Assembly (NCBI GenBank): GCA_022925895.1
Contig: JAKSYS010000103.1
Coordinates: 1-64,000, forward strand
Direction of reading: 5' to 3'
Length of the DNA: 64,000 nucleotides
DNA from: Fragilaria crotonensis
Lineage: Eukaryota > Bacillariophyta > Fragilariophyceae > Fragilariales > Fragilariaceae
A program made the position numbers and the translations under genes. This document shows positions 22,179-30,528 of the stretch, one piece after another; the first letter of the stretch is position 1; every line of letters starts with the position of its first letter. The notes beneath the pieces were generated by a model, which saw only the letters and a program-made list of their open reading frames with translations, did not search any database and had not been told where the DNA came from.

Positions 22179-22530
22179 ACTTAGCGAGGACCACACCTGT
22201 CCAGCGCACATAAGTACTGATACGGTTAGTTTATATAAATATTCGCATTTGAATAGTATATTATAAACATTTGAGCACCATCATAATACTTAGCGAGTTA
22301 CACACATGTCCATTGCACACAAGTACTGGTATAGTGCTTTTATATAAGAACAAGGATACGAATAGTATAAACACACACATGAGCACAGTGATTACATTTA
22401 AGGAGAAACACATGTCCAACGCACACATGCACTGGTAGAGTGCATTTATATATATATATACGCACTATTAAATTGTTAATTTGTATATATATATCAACAC
22501 ACATGTCAAATGTACAAGTTCATTAGTATT
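22179..22530 (+). repeat. Degenerate ~108-bp tandem repeats, 3-4 copies
   Basis: Copies begin near 22179, 22288 and 22395 (ACTTAGCGAG or ATTTAAGGAG). Each contains ACACATGTCCA-x-x-GCACACA followed 15-30 bases later by a TATA-rich stretch. A fourth, decayed copy (ACACACATGTCAAATGTACAAG) starts near 22492. They lie between two divergent element genes (- at 21640, + at 23014), so they may be promoter repeats or transposase-binding sites. Confidence 0.7.
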
Positions 22531-23013
22531 AAAATCATAGTCTCTGTTACTCTATGCGTAATATGAGGACGTTGATTCGGAGTGTCGAAGTGCACGTGCA
22601 CTTCAACGCACGCACACGCGTAGATACAGTACCAGAGCGAAGTCCTGCCTTGCATCGTGAGGGAACACCCAAATATTGAAAACGACTGACCATGCCCTAT
22701 ACGCTTAAACTGAACCGTATATTCTTACATAGAAGCCATATTGCTGTTACACGAGCAATATCTCGTTTATTCAAACGATGCACATGCATTTTTAAAGCAT
22801 TCAACTACACTTTTGAGTATACAATACATACGTATGCACATTTGAGGGGGTTCGCATTCACTGTTTGAATGGGACTTTGCCACAATAATTTGTGCAGCAA
22901 ACACCATTATTGATACCATAGAATCGCAAAACAGAAAAGGAACAAACACAACTCATCGCTCTTCTGCTTCTCTAGTTGTTTTCATTGGCTTCACTTGAGT
23001 TGTTGGACAAACC
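22531..23013. other. Spacer upstream of the accessory gene
   Basis: AT-rich with no ORF of note. It probably holds the promoter of the gene at 23014. Confidence 0.4.
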
Positions 23014-24770
23014 ATGACAGGCTCACCACGAACAAGGTCAACAGGACAAGTGAGAAAGTCTCCACGACGGAACAACGTCGGACAGAAGACGGGAAAGGTA
23101 AGGAAAAGTACTAGTGTAGCGAGAAGAAAGTCGACTGGGAAAAGAATTGCGACCAAACCTGCCCCAAAAATTGACGTTGCCAGCGACGACGTCGACAGCA
23201 ATGATGAAGTGGAGGAGGTGGACAATAATCGTGATCAACGAAGGCAGAAAACTAAAGTCTCATCGAACGATGTGGACGATGTTCTTGAACAACCAAGGAA
23301 GTTAACACTCGTGTCGTCAAGGGAAGGAGCCGTGAAAAGGAAGAAGATGACAGGAAAAGCCAGAAAACCAGTGAGAGCGCCCAAGTTACACAAATCATCA
23401 TCATCGTCATCATCTTACGAAAATGAATCTGACCCGAGCGATGACGATGATGGAAATCTTTTTGCAGGCCGCGTCGTTCCGAACCCTACAATTGCAGCCG
23501 TAGTAGAGGTTTTGGAGGATGATGATGATGATGATGATGATTGCGCAGATAAGAAAGAAGCAGGTGACGCCGATGAAGAAGATGACTATGCGAGTGCAAC
23601 AAGCCACGAAGAGACTCCTCCGCAACGCTCAAAGATACAGAGGAGACTTGATGACGAGGATGTGGAGGATGAGGACAGAGAAGATGACTATGCGAGTGCA
23701 ACAAGCCACGAAGAGACTCCTCCGCGACGCTCAAAGATACAGAGGAGACTTTATGACGAGGATGTGGAGGATGAGGACAGGAACAATCGCGCAAGTTCGA
23801 CTAGTACACTAAGCATGCAACGCAAGAGTTCCGGGAGGAAAGAAAATGGTGAGTCCGCTGTTGTGAACCTTGACGTACCAATTCGTGGCATGTCCAAAAG
23901 TGAATCGAGGAGGAATCAGCAAGAGTATGCGACACAACGGGTTAAGGCATTCGTTACATCAAAGGTGTTTCGAAAAATTAAATTTATAAGCAATGATGAC
24001 ATGTTACGAGAGGCGATGGATTGGGTGATGAGGCATGAAAAGGTCCCACAGGACAAGCGCTTGATGTATCGGGTGGTTTACGAAAGTGTCTTCAATGAGT
24101 CGTTGAATGCAAAGAGGAGTACATGCGAGACGGCGGGAAAGAAGATTGTGGTGGAGGAAACGATGCCCAAATTCCAAGAGAAGGGCAAGGAATTGTTCAC
24201 CATCGAGGAGTTGTGTACGCTCAGGCGGGCAAAAACCGAACGTGAAAAGGAGGCTGCGTTTTGGTTCTTTGGCGAATTCTTGTCCTGTGTGGTTGGAAAA
24301 CGAGTGTGGAATGTTCAAAAGCAATATCAACTGATCTCACAGGCAACGATGACGGGTAGCAGTGACAAGCTGGTCACAGTAAGCGACGAGGCATTTGCTC
24401 TACTAATGTACGAGAATTACCAAGATAAGTGGACGAAACAGGGTAGTGCACAGGCAGGACAATCGGAGCAAAGCGGAAAGAAAGTAATTCGGGAAAGTAT
24501 ACCGTTCAGAATAGTGGGACCTGCAAATATGGCGGATGGAGTCATGCCGGCATGAGGCGCTTTAATGAGCTGTACGACTTGGTTGTTGAGGACAGGGCTT
24601 GCCCGCAGGCTGCTGCAGTGGAAAAGGAGTTCCTAAACTATTGCATTAAAGAGGGAAACAGGAAGAAGGTAGGAGGGAGAATAAGTGATGAACCGACTGC
24701 CGTTGAAGGGTCAGCCAGCATGTTGCAACCACGCTATATTCGAGCGGCGTGGGATTTGAATGATGAGTAG
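23014..24770 (+). pseudogene. Charged element-associated accessory protein, frame broken once
   Basis: ATG at 23014, preceded by AACC. Residues 1-130 are highly basic (RKSPRRNNVGQKTGKVRK). Residues about 130-270 are Asp/Ser-rich with two 35-residue tandem copies of EDDYASATSHEETPP...KIQRRL. Residues about 300-490 form a compact-looking helical domain (FRKIKFISNDDMLREAMDWV; FWFFGEFLSCVVGKRVW; VTVSDEAFALLMYENYQDKW). A one-base loss in the A/G run 24477-24483 moves the frame. The other frame then gives KYGGWSHAGMRRFNELYDLV and runs to 24770. I believe the SDEAFALL...KYGGWS...RFNELY block recurs in stramenopile mobile elements, but cannot check. The function is unknown; DNA binding or assistance to the transposase is a guess. 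Confidence 0.65.
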
Positions 24771-25125
24771 TGAACATTTTTACTAAATTAGTATATTTCG
24801 ACACCGCCATTGATGAGTTACTAGTCCCTACAAACATTGGAACCCCAACAATACATTGCTTAGGAGAAAAAAAACAATGGCGGCTTCATAACATTCAATC
24901 CAACTTTGAATTTACATACATGCAATATAATGTCCGATGCGATACAACTAATGGCGAGAAACACACAATGTATTAAGTGACAATCAACAATAATTGTGAT
25001 TAATATGTTCAATACATACGTTTAACGGTGACATCATAAAATATATGGGGAATATAACCATTTACATGTGACTTCCAAGAACTAATGAACAGTATTGTGT
25101 GTCTTCTCAACATTTAATTGTTACC
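24771..25125. other. AT-rich spacer inside the element
   Basis: No ORF or RNA gene is supported. Simple AT-rich sequence with short direct repeats such as CAACAATAATTGTGATTAAT. Confidence 0.4.
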
Positions 25126-25416
25126 TCACCATATAGTGCTTTCTGATGTACCCTTTTCAAGCTTCCTCATGTGAAATCTCACCATTTCTGTGCTTAACCA
25201 TGGAAGTGTTGGTTTCATTGCCTTCACAATGTCTCTAATGGCGCCGTATGGTGTAACACCACCATTGTTTGCCTTCACAGCCTCCAATTTTCTCGCGATG
25301 ATATCCAGGTTCATGTCGCAAGTATGATGGTCAAGTCCGGCAGGTCTCTTTTTTATACGTCTTTGGTCTGTTTGGTTGGATCCTCCTCCTGGAGGGACCA
25401 CTTCCATTGTGAACAT
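25126..25416 (-). CDS. Small HTH-like ORF near the right end, probable transposase N-terminus
   Basis: 96 residues from ATG 25416. A basic KKRP motif is followed by MNLDIIARKLEAVKANNG, GVTPYGAIRDIVKAM and EMVRFHMRKLEK. The pattern (helix, glycine turn, helix, then a R-x-R/K-x-x-K recognition helix) resembles the N-terminal DNA-binding region of the DDE transposase at 12502-15081, but the sequence is different. It may be a cut-down transposase that binds the ends, the first exon of a spliced gene, or a relic of a second DDE copy. The stop is genuine in this frame. Confidence 0.5.
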   Translation of the reverse strand: MFTMEVVPPGGGSNQTDQRRIKKRPAGLDHHTCDMNLDIIARKLEAVKANNGGVTPYGAIRDIVKAMKPTLPWLSTEMVRFHMRKLEKGTSESTIW

Positions 25417-25843
25417 CTCTTGTTCTTGTCATTTCAATGAATGTGAAATGGAGGAAATGTGAGCATTATTGGTACCATGTAATACCTGGAAGTCGCGCCG
25501 ACAAGTGTGAGTTCAGGATCCAAAATTATGGCGCGATATTGACGTTAGAGGAGTTACTATTTATTTCGCAAGCATAAAAAAATTCAGTCCTTAATGGATC
25601 ATAAAATGGCTGGCCCAACTTGATGCGTGAAATTCTGCGAGGTGCAGGGAAATTCTCAATCGAATCTTACAGTACGATTTCCCATCCAAATCAAAGTCAG
25701 ATATCGTTTCGCAAGCAGTCACTTACTTGCGTAGAATGGGTAAAGGAACAACGTTGCCGTACAAGAACAGGTCAAATTCTGTAAACTGCGAGCGTTTTGT
25801 GTAGGCACAAAAAAATTTAACGCATCAATGGTCCTAAGCCATT
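25417..25843. other. Right subterminal region of the element
   Basis: Non-coding. Near 25829-25840 it holds GGTCCTAAGCC, a variant of the terminal-repeat core that lies in direct orientation just inside the right end. Confidence 0.5.
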
Positions 25844-25871
25844 TTATTGGTTCTAAGCCCTTTTTAGGTGG
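25844..25871 (-). repeat. Right terminal inverted repeat
   Basis: Exact inverse of 11955-11982 over 28 bases, followed by TA at 25872-25873. It is immediately flanked by the 51-bp satellite. Confidence 0.9.
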
Positions 25872-25888
25872 TACCGCAAGTTTTTCTA

Positions 25889-26540
25889 CCACTAATGTCG
25901 CTGTCCCGTATGTCATACAAGTTCGACATAAGTGGATAATTTTCTACCACTAATGTCGCTGTCCCGTACAAGATCGACATTAGTGGATAATTTTCTACCA
26001 CTATGTCGCTGTCCCGTACAAGTTCGACATTAGTGGATAATTTTCTACCACTAATGTCAATGTCCCGTACTAGTTCGACATTAGTGGATAATTTTCTACC
26101 ACTATGTCGCTGTCCCGTACAAGTTCGACATTAGTGGATAATTTTCTACCACTATGTTGCTGTCCCGTACAAGTTCAACATTAGTGGATAATTTTCTACC
26201 ACTAATGTCGATGTCCCGTACAAGTTCGACATTAGTGGATAATTTTCTACCACTGATGTCGATGTCCCGTACAAGTTCGACATTAGTGGATAATTTTCTA
26301 CCACTAATGTCGATGTCCCGTACAAGTTCGACATTAGTGGATAATTTTCTACCACTAATGTCGCCGTCCCGTACAAGAGCGGGGGAGTATGCATGCCAGG
26401 TACCAGGTACCTGGTATGAATGCTACTAGAGCAGCATTAGTGGGTTATTTTCTACCACTAATGCCGCCGTCACTTAGAAGAGCGGCATTATGCATAATGT
26501 ACAATTTTCAACCACTAATGTCACCATCCTAATTTGTCAT
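25889..26540. repeat. 51-bp hairpin satellite, ten good units plus two decayed
   Basis: Units start CCACTAATGTCG near 25889, 25947, 25998, 26048, 26099, 26149, 26199, 26250, 26301 and 26352, so the period is 50-51 apart from the first (58). Decayed units lie near 26455 and 26511. Every unit carries perfect 12-base arms, CCACTAATGTCG and CGACATTAGTGG, around a 16-base loop containing GTAC, joined by ATAATTTTCTA. Each unit could therefore fold as a hairpin on either strand. Long frames across it on both strands are a result of the period being divisible by three and are not genes. Confidence 0.9.
26381..26427 (+). mobile_element. 47-bp palindromic insertion with AGAGC target duplication
   Basis: Within one satellite unit a 47-bp GTAC-centred imperfect palindrome (arms AGTATGCATGCCAGGTACC and GGTACCTGGTATGAATGCTACT) interrupts the expected hairpin. 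The pentamer AGAGC stands on both sides (26376-26380 and 26428-26432). Removing palindrome plus one AGAGC restores a normal unit. This is direct evidence that at least this palindrome type can insert as a unit. Confidence 0.75.
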
Positions 26541-27817
26541 TGCAGACAAATGACAACGAAGAAAGGCAAACAAGCAAGCAATGAAACGCAATAAAAAAGA
26601 TCGTAGAGAACGTCATGCTGGTTGTTTTGTCGCTCATAACCAGGCAGGGTGTTCACTTTGTGTGTTGTTTTTCTCGAGTAGAAGTAGACCTACTATATTC
26701 TATTGCATAATGCTGATCAAGAAACAAAACAATCAACAAGTTAACACAGCATCTCAAGAATAACAAACAAGTTACGTTGCTGCTTCATGCTGTAGAGGAT
26801 GGGCAAACAATGGCTGAAGTCCAAGGGCAGAAAAGAGTAAGTTGTAACGTCATCACAAAAAACATCCATCACAGGCTTTGGCTCGGAAACTTCTGATAAG
26901 AACACCACTTCTGGCTCCTACACAACAATGAAAAGATGGAATGAGTCAGTGAATGCAGATAAAAGGAGCACAAAGCAAGCATCATCAGGGATTATAGCAA
27001 TGAAAACAAAACAAACCATGGCGTTGACCACAAAGTGGTAAAATTGTGGTGTTTTGGGACGGAAGAAGTTGAGATTTTCAATGTTATTTTCACATCAATG
27101 CAGGAAGATTTTTATGTCTGTTCAAACAAATGTCGGGTAGATTTATGTTCTGTATCTATGATGAAGTTTTGAATACGTGCTTCTTGAAAAATTGCTCCAG
27201 GTGAAGTGAGAAAATCAAGATTCCAAAAACTCAAGTTCTGTGACAAAAATGTTGACGTCATTTCCTTGCATTCTAATCGCTTCCGGATTTCATTACTGGT
27301 GTACTCCGAGTATGTCACAGGTATGCATAGTATGACATATTCTCATCCTATGATACAGTACGTGTACGCTCTATGTACTACTTGTAGAGTCAGAGAGGTC
27401 TATGCATACTCGGAGTATGACATTCATGGTCGAAGTATGTATACCTGGTACCTGGTACTACCGGTACTTGTAGTACTGGAGTACCAGTGAAACGCTGAAG
27501 TCAGGAGAAATATGCATATGTATGTAAGCGACCGTGACGATTGGCGACACGGGCATAAGATGGTATTCTTGCACTCGTGTCTCGTGTCTGGATTCTCGAT
27601 AAATCGATCGTATGTATTCATATGCTCGGGAGGACTTGTACTTGTACCATCAGTCCATCAGAGATTTGTCTATCTTCTGTTCAGTGTAGTGGTACAAATT
27701 GCGCCCTTCTTTGCGGACGATGACCGATATAACTTGGAGCTCTGCCCTTGTTCTCTTTCGCATTTTTGTGGCCCATGATCAATGATCACGATCAATCACA
27801 AATAAGTGCGAGAAAGG
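26541..27817. other. Intergenic region upstream of the MFS gene
   Basis: No gene is supported. It contains copy 2 of the 42-bp repeat (27238-27279) and a dense GTAC/ACTCCGAGT palindrome cluster at about 27298-27490, including CCTGGTACCTGGTACTACC. It presumably also carries the promoter of the transporter. Confidence 0.5.
27238..27279 (-). repeat. 42-bp dispersed repeat with TGACGTCA core, copy 2
   Basis: Reverse complement of 11590-11631 with about two differences. It lies about 540 bases upstream of the MFS transporter start. Confidence 0.8.
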
Positions 27818-29452
27818 ATGAATTCTGCTCCCTATTCGGATCGGTTACACCATGAGAAGCTCCAGGCGCGCAGGAGGGTTGGACTTGTTGTGTGTTCCTC
27901 ACTTTATACTTTCTTTGTTATTGGGGCTTTCTTTGGATGGGGACCGATGCAGTTGTTGCTAGAAGACAATGGATCCTTCTCCTCCAAGTGCACCGCGGAA
28001 GAGCAAGAAAGTGGCGAAATTTGCCCTTCCCAGTCATCAGCGCTTGTGAACGTTCAATTCTACGCTCAAATATCCCAAGTGACGTCTCCATTCCTTGGAC
28101 AGTTCGTTGACCACTACGGTGCTGCGGCCCTTGCCTATTTTATGACTGCATGTGTATGGGTTGGTTTGATACTTTTTCTTGTTGCTACGAAGTCTATTGA
28201 CGAGCTCCTCTACCCCGCCTACTTGCTCCTAGGGCAAGCAACCTGGATGGGCGCTATTTTGAGTTTGTATACCGGCATGATGTTCGCTGGCCAAACGAGA
28301 TCGAGAGTTATCTTTGCTCTCAATTCCTTGTTTGATGCTGGTTCTATCACGTATCTTGGACTATGGGGCATCGGTGAAGTGACGGGGGCCAGTCTGACTC
28401 AAATTATTGGTGGTTACCTTGGATTGTCGGTGCTGTTGTTCGGTGCTGGGTGCCACTTTTGGACTGTGACCGAGCCCGTGGTTCCAGTGGACAATACTGA
28501 GGACGAAAGTAAAGAAGCTTTACCTGATCTGGACCAATCAAATCGTCCTGCAACGACTCCGCAATCGACCAGTGAATCGCCAGAGGAAGGCAGTGGGTCA
28601 CACAAGAATGTTGACAGCACACCCGGGCCGGAGTCAAAGACGGCAGACGGCGAACAAATCGCTGCTGACCATGATTCTGCTGCTGACGCTGATTCAGAAA
28701 TATCTAGTGAAAACAGAGAACCGGTGGACTGTGGGCATCCATACATCCCCATTGCGAAGCGCTCCACGCGTGCGCAATTGACATCGCCAACGTTCATGCT
28801 CACAGCGTTGTTCTTTACCATTCACGCGACATCAAGCCAATGGATGATGACAACAACACGAGACTTCCTGGCGTTTCTTGGAGACGACGAGTATAACAAC
28901 AAGTACACTCTCATTTTTTCTCTTGTGATGCCGGTCTCGCTGGCGGCGCTGCCTTTTACAGATGCAGTAATTAGAAACTTTGGGTTTCATGGAGGGTTTC
29001 AGGCGATCAATGTGCTTGCTCTGGGCTATTGCTGTATTCGATTGTTCAGTGATGACCTGAACGTTCAGATTGTCGGGTTCCTCATCTTTTCTTTTTACAG
29101 GAGCTTCTTGTTCGGGGTTACATTGAGCTTCCTCCCCGTTGTTTTGGCACCAAATGTTGTGGGGAAGGCATCTGGGATAATGTTCGCCATTACCGGTCTC
29201 ACTGCATTCGTCAATGTTCCACTTTCAGCTTTTGCACTGGAACAAAGGAACGGTGACTTCTTCATCCCCAATCTAATCTACACCCTCATGATCATGCCAT
29301 GCGTGGTAGCCGCATGTTTGATCAATCGCGAGATCAGGAAAGATAGGAGGAGTGGTGAAATTGAAAAGGTGGATGCTAAACTGCGACAATCCTGCGGAGG
29401 CGTTCTTTTGAGCGATGACAGCGAAAAGAAATCGAACATTGTCACTCAGTGA
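27818..29452 (+). CDS. Major facilitator superfamily transporter (SLC43-like)
   Basis: A 544-residue protein from ATG 27818 (MNSAPYSDRL); the frame upstream has only GTG. About twelve hydrophobic segments fall in two blocks of six, with a long hydrophilic central loop (about residues 225-320, rich in E/S/D). The first helix region reads SSLYTFFVIGAFFGWGPMQLLL. The second half has STRAQLTSPTFMLTALFFTIHATSSQWMMTTTRDFLAFLGD. The arrangement resembles SLC43-type amino-acid transporters and related protist MFS proteins; the substrate is not predictable. Immediately downstream lies a decayed copy of its C-terminal half. Confidence 0.85.
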   Translation: MNSAPYSDRLHHEKLQARRRVGLVVCSSLYTFFVIGAFFGWGPMQLLLEDNGSFSSKCTAEEQESGEICPSQSSALVNVQFYAQISQVTSPFLGQFVDHYGAAALAYFMTACVWVGLILFLVATKSIDELLYPAYLLLGQATWMGAILSLYTGMMFAGQTRSRVIFALNSLFDAGSITYLGLWGIGEVTGASLTQIIGGYLGLSVLLFGAGCHFWTVTEPVVPVDNTEDESKEALPDLDQSNRPATTPQSTSESPEEGSGSHKNVDSTPGPESKTADGEQIAADHDSAADADSEISSENREPVDCGHPYIPIAKRSTRAQLTSPTFMLTALFFTIHATSSQWMMTTTRDFLAFLGDDEYNNKYTLIFSLVMPVSLAALPFTDAVIRNFGFHGGFQAINVLALGYCCIRLFSDDLNVQIVGFLIFSFYRSFLFGVTLSFLPVVLAPNVVGKASGIMFAITGLTAFVNVPLSAFALEQRNGDFFIPNLIYTLMIMPCVVAACLINREIRKDRRSGEIEKVDAKLRQSCGGVLLSDDSEKKSNIVTQ

Positions 29453-29485
29453 CCAGAACTCGCACAATCCTCATTCATTCTCCAG

Positions 29486-30040
29486 GATTATTTTCTTCAC
29501 CATTTGCTCGACAGCAGATGCATGGGTTATGACAACAACGAGAGATTCTCTCGCATTCCTTTGGGATGATGAAGTTTGCAACAATTGCGCGGCCATCGTT
29601 TCGCTCATGATGCCGCTGTCACGTGCGGCCGTACCCATTACGGACACGATCCATTGAAATTTGGATTCAACGGGGATTGCAAGCCATCGATTCACTCTCC
29701 CGGGTTTCAACATGATTCGATTGATTTGGGGTAGTTTCATGTCAAAATTTTCGGCTTCGTGCTCTTCTCTTTCTTCCGAAGCTTCATCTATGGTGTTACC
29801 TTGAGTTTCCTCCCCCAAGTTCCGGTACGTTGTGCGTAGAGCAAGTGGGATGTACTTTGCGTTGCATGGACTTGCGACAATATCATCATTGCCCTTGCGC
29901 CTTTCGCGGTTGAACAAAGGACCGGTGACTTTTTCATCCAGTAACTTCTCTATACTATCTTCTATCTTGGTCATCCCTTATGTAGTGGCTACGTAGTTGA
30001 CCCGACGCGATATTGCTTGGGAACGAAGAAACGGACAGAC
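29486..30040 (+). pseudogene. Decayed tandem copy of the C-terminal half of the MFS gene
   Basis: The sequence aligns in order with the 3' half of the intact neighbour (about 28800-29345). Examples are ATGACAACAACGAGAGATTC against ATGACAACAACACGAGACTT, the segment reading MMPLSRAAVPITD against VMPVSLAALPFTD, a segment coding (F)VLFSFFRSFIYGVTLSFLP against FLIFSFYRSFLFGVTLSFLP, and a final LTRRDIAWERR against LINREIRKDRR. Several stops, frame changes and deletions are present and there is no start region. It is a truncated duplication that is no longer functional. The minus-strand frame across it is a shadow. Confidence 0.85.
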
Positions 30041-30528
30041 ATTTACGAACGAGGCACTGCGAAGATATTGAGGCCTCGCGCGAAAGCTAAAAAATCATTT
30101 TTTGAAGAAGGTTGGTACGACAGCTCGAGTATTGGAGTACTTGTACCATTTGCTCATTAATCTGCATAGTACTGGAGTAATCGGAATACTACGTATGTCT
30201 AGTAGCATTACTTAGTATTGTAGAAACTGAGTTCCATTTTAAATTGATATAAGAACATGTGCATGATAATGTCTAACGCCAACGAAATCATGTAATATGA
30301 TGTGTTTGGCGGTGTCGATGTATACGTCCTGAATTTATATATAAACGATTTATATGTATACAACATTGTAAGTGAGGATATTATGATGATTTGACAACAT
30401 GATATTGCGGCACTCATGTCTTGAGCGTTGAACACGAGGCTTCTTACTTTCTGCGACGAGAACGAGAAAGACGTGTGGGATTCTCAGAAGGATTTTCAAC
30501 CCGAAACGATTGTGTCGACATCGTGACA
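30041..30528. other. Intergenic spacer
   Basis: Contains a short GTAC cluster (30120-30200) and AT-rich sequence before the PP2C start. No gene is seen. Confidence 0.5.

Larger units (their letters stand above)
11955..25871. mobile_element. 13.9-kb TIR transposable element with two transposase families
   Basis: The ends are perfect 28-bp inverted repeats starting CCACCTAAAAAGGGCTTAG (11955-11982 and, inverted, 25844-25871), each with TA just outside (11953-11954 and 25872-25873). A TA target duplication is the rule for Tc1/mariner/pogo elements, which agrees with the pogo/Tigger-like DDE gene next to the left end. Inside are that DDE gene (-), a CACTA/Plavaka- or KDZ-like transposase (+), a dioxygenase-like gene (-), a charged accessory gene (+) and a small HTH-like ORF (-). 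Related subterminal motifs (GGTTCTAAGCC or variants) recur at 12160-12171 and about 25829-25840. I found no second internal TIR pair, so nesting of one transposon in another is possible but not shown. Confidence 0.8.

Noticed and set aside
23500-23800. CRISPR-like or tandem array at the Asp-rich repeats
   Set aside because: The repeats are two in-frame coding copies plus a GAT run; there are no spacers, and the setting is eukaryotic.
11909-26428. Flanking 45-bp palindromes as target duplication or as an empty-site match for the big element
   Set aside because: The right copy lies 0.5 kb beyond the right end and is itself an insertion with its own AGAGC duplication, so it cannot serve as a clean empty site; only TA is supported as target duplication.
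26152-26429. Long open frames on both strands across the satellite
   Set aside because: They are produced by a 51-bp repeat period divisible by three; the peptides are pure repeats with no independent support.
29471-29974. 167-codon minus-strand frame
   Set aside because: It is a shadow over the decayed copy of the MFS gene, whose plus strand aligns with the intact gene.
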